Source of the DNA: Nitrospinota bacterium
GTDB lineage: Bacteria > Nitrospinota > Nitrospinia > UBA9942
Assembly: GCA_003489165.1 (NCBI GenBank)
Contig: DNJG01000141.1
Location: 19,834-37,815, forward strand
Length of the DNA stretch: 17,982 bases
Reading direction: 5' to 3'
Shown: positions 1-6,415 of the stretch, piece by piece
Position numbering within the stretch: the stretch's first letter is position 1
Layout: each line of letters begins with the position of its first letter
Notes under the pieces: generated by a model
Told to the model about the DNA's origin: nothing
What the model saw: the letters and a program-made list of their open reading frames with translations, nothing else
Databases searched by the model: none
Program-made: the position numbers and the translations under genes

Positions 1-1878
1 GAAGTGAGGGTCAACATGGCACTGATTACAGTAGCGGTTGACCTTTCTATATTCACCTTTTGTCTTATGACAGCTTATGCAGAGTATGTCATTATGAACA
101 CCTCTTAATTCAAAGCCTGTTTTTCCCTTGTGGTCAAATCTCCTCGGCAGCCAATCAGCCTGAGTATGACATGATGTGCACTCCTCCTTGAAACTCCCCT
201 TATGAATATCCTCATGGCAGTCTATACATTTCTCTTTTGCAATCTTATATTTTTTCTCTATATGACATTTCTCGCATTTTGTCTCTGAATGTCTTGCTAC
301 GAGAGGGAATTTTGACTGTAAATTATGGTTAAATGTTGTCTTCTTCCACTCTTCAGTGTTATGGCATTTATCACAGGTGTTCCCAAGTTCTTTTTTATGG
401 ACATCATCTTTCTCGTGACAGTTAGAACAGTTTGCAGCTATAGGTTTATACTTTCCAAGCTCATGACATTTTTCACAGGCTGTCTTTATATGTTTACCTG
501 TCAACTTGAAGCCTGCATACTCAGGTGCGTTGTGATTGAATAGGGCAGGCTTCCACCCCTTTACATTGTGACATGATTCACAAGTTTTACCCTTGAATTG
601 ACCTTTATGAGTGTCTTTGTGACAGTCAGATGTATCACAGGTCTTATAATTGACTGGTTTATACTTACCCTCTATGTGGCACTTATCACATTTAACATCA
701 GTATGTTTTCCATCCAGCTTAAACCCTGCATATTCAGGTGCATCGTGATTAAACTGAGACGGTTTCCAGCCCTTTACATTGTGACATGATTCACAAGTTT
801 TACCCTTGAATTGACCTTTATGAGTGTCTTTGTGACAGTCAGATGTATCACAGGTCTTATAATTGACTGGTTTATACTTACCCTCTATGTGGCACTTATC
901 ACATTTAACATCAGTATGTTTTCCATCCAGCTTAAACCCTGCATATTCAGGCGCATCGTGATTAAACTGAGATGGTTTCCAGCCTGTAGTTGTATGACAT
1001 GACTCGCATGTCTTATCAGGGAACTGCTTTTTATGAGCGTCTGAATGACAGGCTGATGAGTCACAGGTTTTATAAGGCACCCCCCTAAGCTGATTGTTCT
1101 TATGACATTTTTCACAGCTTACCTGAATATGTTTATTTGTAAGAGGATAGTTTGTCTTGGCATGGTCAATCTTTACCTTCTTCCAGCCCTCAGTTGTATG
1201 ACACTCTGTACACTGGGGCTTACCCTTATGTATATCATTATGACAGGTTATACACTCTTCAAATTTTTCAATCTTATACTTATTCTTTGGATGGCACTTT
1301 TCACACTTTACATCAATATGTTTTCCTGTAATAACATATTTGGAGTCTCTATTATGGCTAAATTTATCTATATCCTTCCATCCTGTAAATTGGTGACACC
1401 TTCCGCAGTCCTTACCTAATTGACCGGTATGTTTATCTTCATGGCAGGAAATACAGTCCTTTGATAATCCGGTATAGACATCCTCTTTTTTATGACATTT
1501 ACTGCAATCAACCTTTAGGTGTTTATCTTTGAGTTGATAACCTGTATCATCATGATTAAATTTCCCTTTATCAATAGTAATAATCTTGAAGGCTTTACCT
1601 TTATGGTCACTATGACACTTTATACATGCTTGTGAAAAGGTTGCATGAAGACCTTGTTTATTTTTTATCTTTTCGGCAAGTTTGTCATGGCAGTCAAGAC
1701 ATTTGCTGTCGGGGATACCGCCTCCGAGGGCATGGCATTTTGTACAGTTTGTAATACCCTCATATTTTTCATGGGCTTTTGAGAGGGGACCAGGGCTTAT
1801 TAGAGAGCCAAAATCCTCCTGTGCCCATGCAGCAGTATTAAATAATGCAAAGATTGCAAAAGTAAAAATTTTTTTCAT
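1..1878 (-). CDS. Giant exported multiheme c-type cytochrome, 3' end cut by window edge
   Basis: The frame is open from ATG at 1878 down to base 1 (626 codons, no stop), so the C-terminus lies outside the window. The N-terminus is a signal peptide (MKKIFTFAIFALFNTAAWA, then QED), which places the protein in the periplasm or outside the cell. I count 26 haem-attachment motifs: 23 CXXCH (the first Cys is residue 45, the last motif starts at residue 617) and three CX4CH (CDSSACH at 1045-1065, CDTSDCH at 832-852 and 619-639). From residue ~107 the protein consists of eight modules of 64-71 residues. Each has three haem sites plus three free His in fixed contexts (F-N-H, G-K-H, D-x-H-K-G) that look like distal ligands for bis-His haems. 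This is the pattern of long electron-conducting cytochromes in metal-reducing bacteria. That role is inferred; no partner gene is visible. No clear Shine-Dalgarno precedes the ATG, and the signal peptide supports this start. Confidence 0.93.
   Translation of the reverse strand, partial: MKKIFTFAIFALFNTAAWAQEDFGSLISPGPLSKAHEKYEGITNCTKCHALGGGIPDSKCLDCHDKLAEKIKNKQGLHATFSQACIKCHSDHKGKAFKIITIDKGKFNHDDTGYQLKDKHLKVDCSKCHKKEDVYTGLSKDCISCHEDKHTGQLGKDCGRCHQFTGWKDIDKFSHNRDSKYVITGKHIDVKCEKCHPKNKYKIEKFEECITCHNDIHKGKPQCTECHTTEGWKKVKIDHAKTNYPLTNKHIQVSCEKCHKNNQLRGVPYKTCDSSACHSDAHKKQFPDKTCESCHTTTGWKPSQFNHDAPEYAGFKLDGKHTDVKCDKCHIEGKYKPVNYKTCDTSDCHKDTHKGQFKGKTCESCHNVKGWKPSQFNHDAPEYAGFKLDGKHTDVKCDKCHIEGKYKPVNYKTCDTSDCHKDTHKGQFKGKTCESCHNVKGWKPALFNHNAPEYAGFKLTGKHIKTACEKCHELGKYKPIAANCSNCHEKDDVHKKELGNTCDKCHNTEEWKKTTFNHNLQSKFPLVARHSETKCEKCHIEKKYKIAKEKCIDCHEDIHKGSFKEECTSCHTQADWLPRRFDHKGKTGFELRGVHNDILCISCHKTKGEYRKVNRYCNQCHVDPHF
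552..977 (-). repeat. Two-copy 213-bp tandem duplication inside the cytochrome gene
   Basis: Bases 552-764 and 765-977 align without gaps. I see three differences (556/769, 739/952, 760/973). Read in the cytochrome frame, all three are synonymous (Gly GGG/GGC, Ala GCA/GCG, Pro CCG/CCA). Each copy encodes one 71-residue triheme module containing CESCH, CDTSDCH and CDKCH. The module encoded just below 552 is clearly related but diverged. This indicates a recent, in-frame amplification of one module. Confidence 0.95.
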
Positions 1879-1972
1879 TGTGGTGATTAAAAAAATTGAT
1901 GATAATATTTTAAAGATTAATGGAAGATTAAAAAATAGGGAAGAACCTTCGCTACGCTAATAATTTAACAAA

Positions 1973-1999
1973 GACAGAGATGCAAGGGCATCTGTTTTT
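1973..1999 (-). terminator. Possible intrinsic terminator between the small ORF and the cytochrome gene
   Basis: A perfect 6-bp stem (AGATGC at 1978-1983, GCATCT at 1988-1993) encloses a 4-nt loop. On the minus strand it lies just downstream of the small Arg-rich gene and is followed by a moderately T-rich stretch. On the plus strand it is followed by five T, but no plus-strand gene ends here. The stem is short, so the call is weak. The rest of 1879-2011 is AT-rich and must hold the cytochrome promoter, but I see no convincing -35/-10 pair. Confidence 0.3.
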
Positions 2000-2011
2000 A
2001 ACCTATATACA

Positions 2012-2182
2012 TTATGAAAGCAATTTTCTATCTATTCTCCGCTGATCTTGTCTTCTGTCGTTCTTTGTTCTTCTTTCTACCTTATGATGAAAATAGGGGT
2101 CTTCATATCTAATGTCTGTCTTCTCTCTCCTGTTGGCATGAGAGCGTCTTTGCCCTGCACGTTGATCTGAATGATTTTTCAT
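2012..2182 (-). CDS. Small Arg-rich protein with RRxxxDRR motifs, unknown function
   Basis: This 56-residue protein is very rich in Arg, Lys, Asp and His. Its C-terminal half holds paired-Arg motifs (ERRTKNDRRQDQRR), and an NRRE run lies nearer the N-terminus. The start chosen is the ATG at 2182, because GGAGG (2188-2192) sits 5 nt upstream; a TTG at 2194 would extend it by four residues but overlaps that ribosome site. There is no signal peptide, membrane segment or Cys. It lies 57 bp downstream of nrdR on the same strand and may be the last gene of that operon. I recall similar short RR-x(3)-DRR proteins as uncharacterised ORFs in Deltaproteobacteria and related groups, but cannot assign a role. 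Its charge would suit nucleic-acid or acidic-surface binding (speculative). Confidence 0.65.
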   Translation of the reverse strand: MKNHSDQRAGQRRSHANRREKTDIRYEDPYFHHKVERRTKNDRRQDQRRIDRKLLS

Positions 2183-2187
2183 AATAT

Positions 2188-2192
2188 CCTCC
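2188..2192 (-). promoter_or_regulatory. Shine-Dalgarno site that fixes the start of the small Arg-rich gene
   Basis: On the minus strand GGAGG is followed by 5 nt (ATATT) and then ATG AAA AAT. The spacing is ideal for ATG 2182 and rules out the overlapping TTG at 2194 as the main start. Confidence 0.7.
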
Positions 2193-2239
2193 AAAGATAT
2201 AAAAATTATCTAATTTTTATTCTGCAAAATTTACCAATT

Positions 2240-2698
2240 TTACTTTTTCTCCCTCAACATATCCTTGAGTTCTGTCATAAACTCATTAATATCTTTAAAA
2301 GAGCGATAGACAGAGGCAAAGCGAACATATGCAACTTCATCTAAACCCTGCAATTCCTTCATAACTTTTTCGCCTATTATAACACTTGAGATTTCTTTTT
2401 CCCCTCCATCCTGAGCAGTTTTTACAACCCTATCTACAAGTTCTTCCTGTCTTTCTATGCTGATTGGACGCTTCTCACACGCCTTCTGAATTCCGAGAAA
2501 GATTTTCTGTCTGTCAAATGGTTCCCTCCTTCCATCCTTTTTTATCACCATTGGCATTATCTCTTCAATCCGTTCATAGGTTGTAAATCTATTAGTGCAG
2601 CCGAGGCACTCCCTCCTCCTCCGTATCATGTCGCCTTCTTTGCTCAGACGGGAATCTACCACCTTATTTTCTAAATCACCACATGATGGACATTTCAT
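2240..2698 (-). CDS. nrdR: NrdR, ATP-cone repressor of ribonucleotide reductase genes
   Basis: At 152 residues it is the usual length for the family. The N-terminus has a zinc ribbon (C3-x2-C6 and C31-x2-C34) with the Arg run at 26-29. From about residue 51 (VIKKDGRREPFD) it continues as an ATP-cone domain to about residue 139. Known family function: NrdR senses ATP/dATP and represses ribonucleotide reductase operons by binding paired NrdR boxes. No nrd gene lies in the window, so its targets are elsewhere. It is the third gene of the rpiB-glyA-nrdR operon, with its ATG 7 bp after the glyA stop. No strong Shine-Dalgarno is visible, so translation is probably coupled to glyA. This gene order is common in several phyla. 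Confidence 0.97.
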   Translation of the reverse strand: MKCPSCGDLENKVVDSRLSKEGDMIRRRRECLGCTNRFTTYERIEEIMPMVIKKDGRREPFDRQKIFLGIQKACEKRPISIERQEELVDRVVKTAQDGGEKEISSVIIGEKVMKELQGLDEVAYVRFASVYRSFKDINEFMTELKDMLREKK

Positions 2699-2705
2699 AA
2701 ATAAT

Positions 2706-3959
2706 TTAGTCTGATGTTAGTCTTTCTTTATAAATTGGGAACTGCTCACAGAGTTCCTTTACTCTCTTTCGGGTCTTATCGTGATGGCTTTCATCTTTGA
2801 GATTATTGATAGTATCAGCTATAAGGTCGGCAATTATTACCATCTCTTTTTCTTTCATCCCCCTCGTTGTTATTGCAGGCGTTCCGATACGAATGCCGCT
2901 TGTTATAAAAGGGCTCCTCAGATCAAAGGGAACTGTGTTTTTATTGACTGTGATGCCTGCCTTATCAAGCGCCTCCTCTGCATCCTTCCCTGTTATCTCT
3001 GAATTTCTCAAATCTAATAGCATGAGGTGATTATCAGTGCCGCCGCTTATAAGTTTAAATCCTCTCTCTTGAAGCCTCTTTGCCATTGTCTTTGCATTCT
3101 TTTGAATCTGCCCTTGATATATCTTAAACTGGGGTGTCAGCGCCTCTTTAAGTGCCACTGCTTTTGCGGCGATTACATGCATAAGGGGTCCCCCCTGAAT
3201 TCCGGGGAAAAGATTTCTATCCAGAGTCTTGGCAAATTTCTCCTGACACATTACCATTCCACCTCTTGGGCCACGGAGTGTTTTATGTGTTGTTGTTGTT
3301 ACAAATTCTGCATATGGGATTGGAGTCGGGTGAAGCCCTGTTGCCACCAGCCCTGCTGGATGGGCAATATCTGCCATTATTACTGCCCCAACCTCATCTG
3401 CAATTTCTCTGAATCTCTTGTAGTCAATAAACCTTGGATATGCACTTGCACCTACGACAATCAGTTTTGGCTTATGCTCCTTTGCCAGTTTCAAAACCTC
3501 ATCATAATCAATTGTCTCCGTATCTTTATTCACACCGTAGGGGACAATCTTATACATCTGTCCTGTAAAATTGATTGGATGCCCGTGTGAGAGATGTCCA
3601 CCATGTGAGAGATTCATACCCATCATCGTATCTCCGGGTTTAAGGATGGAGAAATAGACTGCCATATTTGCCTGTGTCCCTGAATGGGGCTGGACATTTA
3701 CATATCCAGCATTAAATAACTTTTTAGCTCTTTCTATGGCTAGTGATTCTGCAATATCCACATTATGACATCCGCCATAGTATCTCCTGCCGGGATACCC
3801 CTCGGCATATTTGTTTGTCATTACACACCCCTGTGCCTCAAGGACTGCCTCGCTGACAAAATTTTCAGAGGCTATAAGTTCAAGGGTAAACATCTCTCTC
3901 TCTGTCTCTTTTTTTATTGCATTATAAATTTCTGAGTCAACATCAATTAATTTTTTCAT
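2706..3959 (-). CDS. glyA: Serine hydroxymethyltransferase (GlyA)
   Basis: This 417-residue cytosolic PLP enzyme interconverts serine plus tetrahydrofolate with glycine plus 5,10-methylene-tetrahydrofolate, the main source of one-carbon units. Visible signatures are the N-terminal ELIASEN (27-33), KYAEGYPGRRYYGG (50-63), the PLP-ring residues D197 and H200 (MADIAH), and the Schiff-base lysine K226 in TTTTHKTLRGPRGG. It is full length. Its ATG overlaps the rpiB stop by 4 bp (ATGA), and AAGGGA (3965-3970) lies 5 nt upstream as a ribosome site. Pairing with nrdR makes sense, because methylene-THF feeds thymidylate synthesis. Confidence 0.98.
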   Translation of the reverse strand: MKKLIDVDSEIYNAIKKETEREMFTLELIASENFVSEAVLEAQGCVMTNKYAEGYPGRRYYGGCHNVDIAESLAIERAKKLFNAGYVNVQPHSGTQANMAVYFSILKPGDTMMGMNLSHGGHLSHGHPINFTGQMYKIVPYGVNKDTETIDYDEVLKLAKEHKPKLIVVGASAYPRFIDYKRFREIADEVGAVIMADIAHPAGLVATGLHPTPIPYAEFVTTTTHKTLRGPRGGMVMCQEKFAKTLDRNLFPGIQGGPLMHVIAAKAVALKEALTPQFKIYQGQIQKNAKTMAKRLQERGFKLISGGTDNHLMLLDLRNSEITGKDAEEALDKAGITVNKNTVPFDLRSPFITSGIRIGTPAITTRGMKEKEMVIIADLIADTINNLKDESHHDKTRKRVKELCEQFPIYKERLTSD

Positions 3960-4417
3960 ATCTCTCCCTTCTTGATTCTCCCTTCCAATTCCTTGATTTT
4001 ATCCAGCCTTTTTTGATGTCTGCCGCCTTCAAATTTTGTAGTTATCCATATCTTTACCATCTCTCTTGCAAGTCCTTTTCCCACAACCCTCCCGCCGAGT
4101 ATCAGAACATTTGAATTATTATGCTCCCTGCTCATACGGGCACTATAGACATCATTGCATAATGCACCGCGTACTCCCGGGAATTTATTTACGACTATAG
4201 ACATACCAATACCTGTGCCGCATATTAGAATCCCTTTTGATATTTCATTCTTTGCTACAGCCTCCGCAACCTTTGCACCAAAGTCAGGGTAATCTACAGA
4301 ATTGCTGTTTTCTGTCCCAAAGTCTATAGGCTCGTAGCCCATTTCTATTAAGAAAAGCTTTAAGTCCTCTTTTAATTCAAAGCCGCCGTGGTCAGAGGCT
4401 ATTACAATTTTTTCCAT
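3956..4417 (-). CDS. rpiB: Ribose-5-phosphate isomerase B (RpiB)
   Basis: At 153 residues it is typical of the RpiB/LacAB family. It interconverts ribose 5-phosphate and ribulose 5-phosphate in the pentose phosphate pathway. Visible signatures are the N-terminal phosphate-binding SDHGG (8-12), the catalytic Cys66 in the ICGTGIGMSI loop, and His99 in the SREHNNSNVL segment. It is the first gene of the minus-strand operon with glyA and nrdR. An allose 6-phosphate isomerase role is possible for this family, but the genomic context favours the housekeeping pentose function. The start at 4417 gives the canonical MEKIVIASDHGG beginning, although its ribosome site is weak. Confidence 0.96.
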   Translation of the reverse strand: MEKIVIASDHGGFELKEDLKLFLIEMGYEPIDFGTENSNSVDYPDFGAKVAEAVAKNEISKGILICGTGIGMSIVVNKFPGVRGALCNDVYSARMSREHNNSNVLILGGRVVGKGLAREMVKIWITTKFEGGRHQKRLDKIKELEGRIKKGEI

Positions 4418-4448
4418 AGAACAAAAACCTAAAATTAAACAGGATACG

Positions 4449-4498
4449 CAGGATTAACAAAGATAAAAATTACCTTCTAATTTATCCTGTTAATCCTG
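4449..4498. repeat. Imperfect inverted repeat upstream of rpiB (CAGGATTAACA type)
   Basis: CAGGATTAACA (4449-4459) is matched by its exact reverse complement TGTTAATCCTG (4488-4498). The pairing continues imperfectly inward (GATAAAAATT against AATTTATCC). It lies in the 5' leader of rpiB if the promoter at 4528-4556 is right. AGGATTAACAGGAT strings recur between genes in many environmental genomes, so I read it as a dispersed palindromic repeat rather than a specific operator. Confidence 0.7.
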
Positions 4499-4527
4499 TC
4501 TAAATGTTTTTAAATCTCCTTTAAAAA

Positions 4528-4556
4528 ATGGTAAGCGAAAGGATATATATTGTCAA
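4528..4556 (-). promoter_or_regulatory. Sigma70-type promoter for rpiB-glyA-nrdR
   Basis: On the minus strand, a perfect -35 TTGACA (4556-4551), a 17-nt spacer and a -10 TACCAT (4533-4528, 4 of 6 consensus) lie about 110-140 bp upstream of the rpiB start. Transcription would begin near 4521. On the plus strand the same bases give TTGTCA (4550-4555), but I find no good -10 for ygiQ. Confidence 0.45.
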
Positions 4557-4598
4557 GGCAAAACTCTTTTATTTTATGAGATTATGTTATGATAAATC

Positions 4599-6383
4599 AT
4601 GTTTCTCCCTATAACTATGGAAGAAGTAAGGAAGAGGGGCTGGAGTGAGTTGGATATAATTCTTATCTCAGGGGATGCGTATATAGACCATCCGTCCTTT
4701 GGTGTCCCATTGATCGGCAGGTATCTGGAATCTCTTGGATATCGTGTTGGGATAATAGCACAGCCTGATTGGAGAAATACAAAAGATTTTATGAAACTCG
4801 GCAGGCCAAGGCTCTTTTTTGGAATATCTGCAGGCGCGATGGACTCTATGCTCAACCATTACACAGCCCATAAAAAACCCCGTAGTGATGATGCATATTC
4901 TTCTGGAGGCAGGGCTGGATTAAGGCCTGACAGGGCAACTATTGTATATCTAAACAGGGTAAAGGAGGCATATCCAGGAATTCCTACGGTTACTGGCGGG
5001 ATTGAGGCGTCATTGAGAAGACTTGCACATTATGACTACTGGGATAATAAAGTGAGGAAGTCAATACTCATAGATTCTAAGGGGGATTTGCTCATATTCG
5101 GGATGGGGGAGAAACCTATAGAAGAGGCAGCGAGGAGGCTTTCAAATGGAGAGGCTCTTTCAAATATAAAGGATATAAGGGGGACTGCAGTTATAACATC
5201 TTCAGTTGAAGGTGTGGAAGGGAAGGATTATATCCTTCTTCCGTCCTGTGAAGATGCGGCGAAAGACAAAATGGCTTATGCTTCAGCCTCCCGCATATTT
5301 CATCTTGAAAGCAATCCATTCAATGCAAGGGTTTTATTTCAGAAGCATGGAAATAGATATGTGAAAATCAATCCACCCTCTCTGCCTTTGACTATGGAGG
5401 AGATGGATAAGATTTACAACCTCCCATTTACAAAAGAGCCTCATCCATCATATAAAGAAAAAATTCCTGCCCTTGAGATGGTTAAATTTTCCGTTACCAT
5501 TCAGAGAGGGTGTTTTGGCGGATGCACATTCTGCTCCCTTACAGAACATCAGGGTAGAATTATCCAGTCACGGAGTGAAAATTCAATACTGAAAGAGGTG
5601 GAAGGATTGAAAAAGATAAAAGGTTGGACAGGGATTATCTCTGACCTCGGAGGTCCTACAGCAAATATGTATCGTCTGAGATGCAAAGATAGGAATGTGG
5701 AATCAAAGTGCAGAAAGCTTTCCTGCGTTCATCCGAATATTTGTAAATTCATGGATACTGACCATTCATCGCAGATTAAACTCTTAAGAAAAGCGAGGGG
5801 GATGGAAGGGGTAAAAAAGGTTTTTATAGCATCTGGTGTCAGATATGACCTTGCACTTGGGTCGCCGGAGTATATCAGGGAATTAACAGCCTATCATGTT
5901 GGAGGACATCTGAAGGTGGCACCTGAGCATACATCAAAGAGGGTTCTGGAACTGATGAAAAAGCCTGAAATTGAGGCATTTGATAAATTTAAAAATAATT
6001 TTGATAGATTCTCTAAAGATTGCGGGAAAGAGCAGTATATTGTCCCATATTTCATCTCAAGCCACCCCGGAAGTGATTTGAAAGATATGATAGACCTTGC
6101 CCTTTATCTTAAAAGGAATAGATTCAGGCTTCAGCAGGTTCAGGATTTTATTCCTACACCTATGACACTTGCCACTGCCATGTATTATACAGGTTATGAC
6201 CCTATTACATCCAAGAAAATCTATTGTGCAAAGACAGTTAAAGAAAAGAGATTACAGAAGGCATTGATGAGGTATCACGACCCTGTGAATTATTATCTCG
6301 TAAAAGAAGCTTTAATACAGGCAGGGAGGAAAGACTTAATTGGATATGGAAAGGATAAACTGATACCACCGTATAAACAGTGA
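4599..6383 (+). CDS. ygiQ: YgiQ-family radical SAM protein (UPF0313)
   Basis: This 594-residue protein begins MFLPITMEEVRKRGWSELD, the usual start of this family. The layout is the N-terminal radical-SAM-associated domain (about 1-290), then the radical SAM core with the [4Fe-4S] motif C305-x3-C309-x2-C312 (RGCFGGCTFC), then a C-terminal part of the DUF3362 kind. A second Cys group (C362, C371, C376, C382) lies inside the core and could hold another cluster. The physiological reaction of YgiQ is not known to me. No strong ribosome site precedes the ATG. It faces rpiB across a 181-bp divergent gap and converges with the glycoside hydrolase gene, leaving 32 bp between the stops. E. coli YgiQ is longer, but forms of about 600 residues are common. 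Confidence 0.93.
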   Translation: MFLPITMEEVRKRGWSELDIILISGDAYIDHPSFGVPLIGRYLESLGYRVGIIAQPDWRNTKDFMKLGRPRLFFGISAGAMDSMLNHYTAHKKPRSDDAYSSGGRAGLRPDRATIVYLNRVKEAYPGIPTVTGGIEASLRRLAHYDYWDNKVRKSILIDSKGDLLIFGMGEKPIEEAARRLSNGEALSNIKDIRGTAVITSSVEGVEGKDYILLPSCEDAAKDKMAYASASRIFHLESNPFNARVLFQKHGNRYVKINPPSLPLTMEEMDKIYNLPFTKEPHPSYKEKIPALEMVKFSVTIQRGCFGGCTFCSLTEHQGRIIQSRSENSILKEVEGLKKIKGWTGIISDLGGPTANMYRLRCKDRNVESKCRKLSCVHPNICKFMDTDHSSQIKLLRKARGMEGVKKVFIASGVRYDLALGSPEYIRELTAYHVGGHLKVAPEHTSKRVLELMKKPEIEAFDKFKNNFDRFSKDCGKEQYIVPYFISSHPGSDLKDMIDLALYLKRNRFRLQQVQDFIPTPMTLATAMYYTGYDPITSKKIYCAKTVKEKRLQKALMRYHDPVNYYLVKEALIQAGRKDLIGYGKDKLIPPYKQ

Positions 6384-6384
6384 C

Positions 6385-6406
6385 AGTGTCAGTGTTTAGT
6401 GTCAGT
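6385..6406. repeat. Short direct repeat AGTGTCAGT between convergent genes
   Basis: AGTGTCAGT occurs at 6385-6393 and again at 6398-6406, 13 bp apart, just after the ygiQ stop. TGACA-G-TGTCA at 6381-6391 is also a small palindrome overlapping that stop codon. No clear terminator is seen in the 32-bp gap. It may be a remnant of a longer CAGTGT-type simple repeat. Confidence 0.45.
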
Positions 6407-6415
6407 TGGTGAAAT

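Noticed and set aside
568..993. Tandem repeats as a possible CRISPR array
   Set aside because: The period is 213 bp, both copies are coding and in frame, and there are no short repeats with unique spacers.
325..1419. Several plus-strand ORFs (325-543, 598-789, 811-1002, 1102-1419) with hydrophobic Cys-rich products
   Set aside because: They are antisense shadows of the multiheme cytochrome. The near-identical products at 598-789 and 811-1002 come from the 213-bp duplication.
3027..3590. 187-residue plus-strand ORF opposite glyA
   Set aside because: It is antisense to highly conserved glyA coding sequence, and its Cys/His-rich product matches no family I recognise.
4440..4500. Inverted repeat as an NrdR box or riboswitch
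   Set aside because: It does not resemble the paired NrdR-box consensus, and I see no riboswitch core. The AGGATTAACAGGAT pattern fits a dispersed repeat better.
4550..4593. Plus-strand promoter for ygiQ (TTGTCA with a downstream -10)
   Set aside because: At 17-nt spacing the -10 matches only 3 of 6 bases, and the better TATGAT at 4588-4593 has no -35 at a fitting distance.
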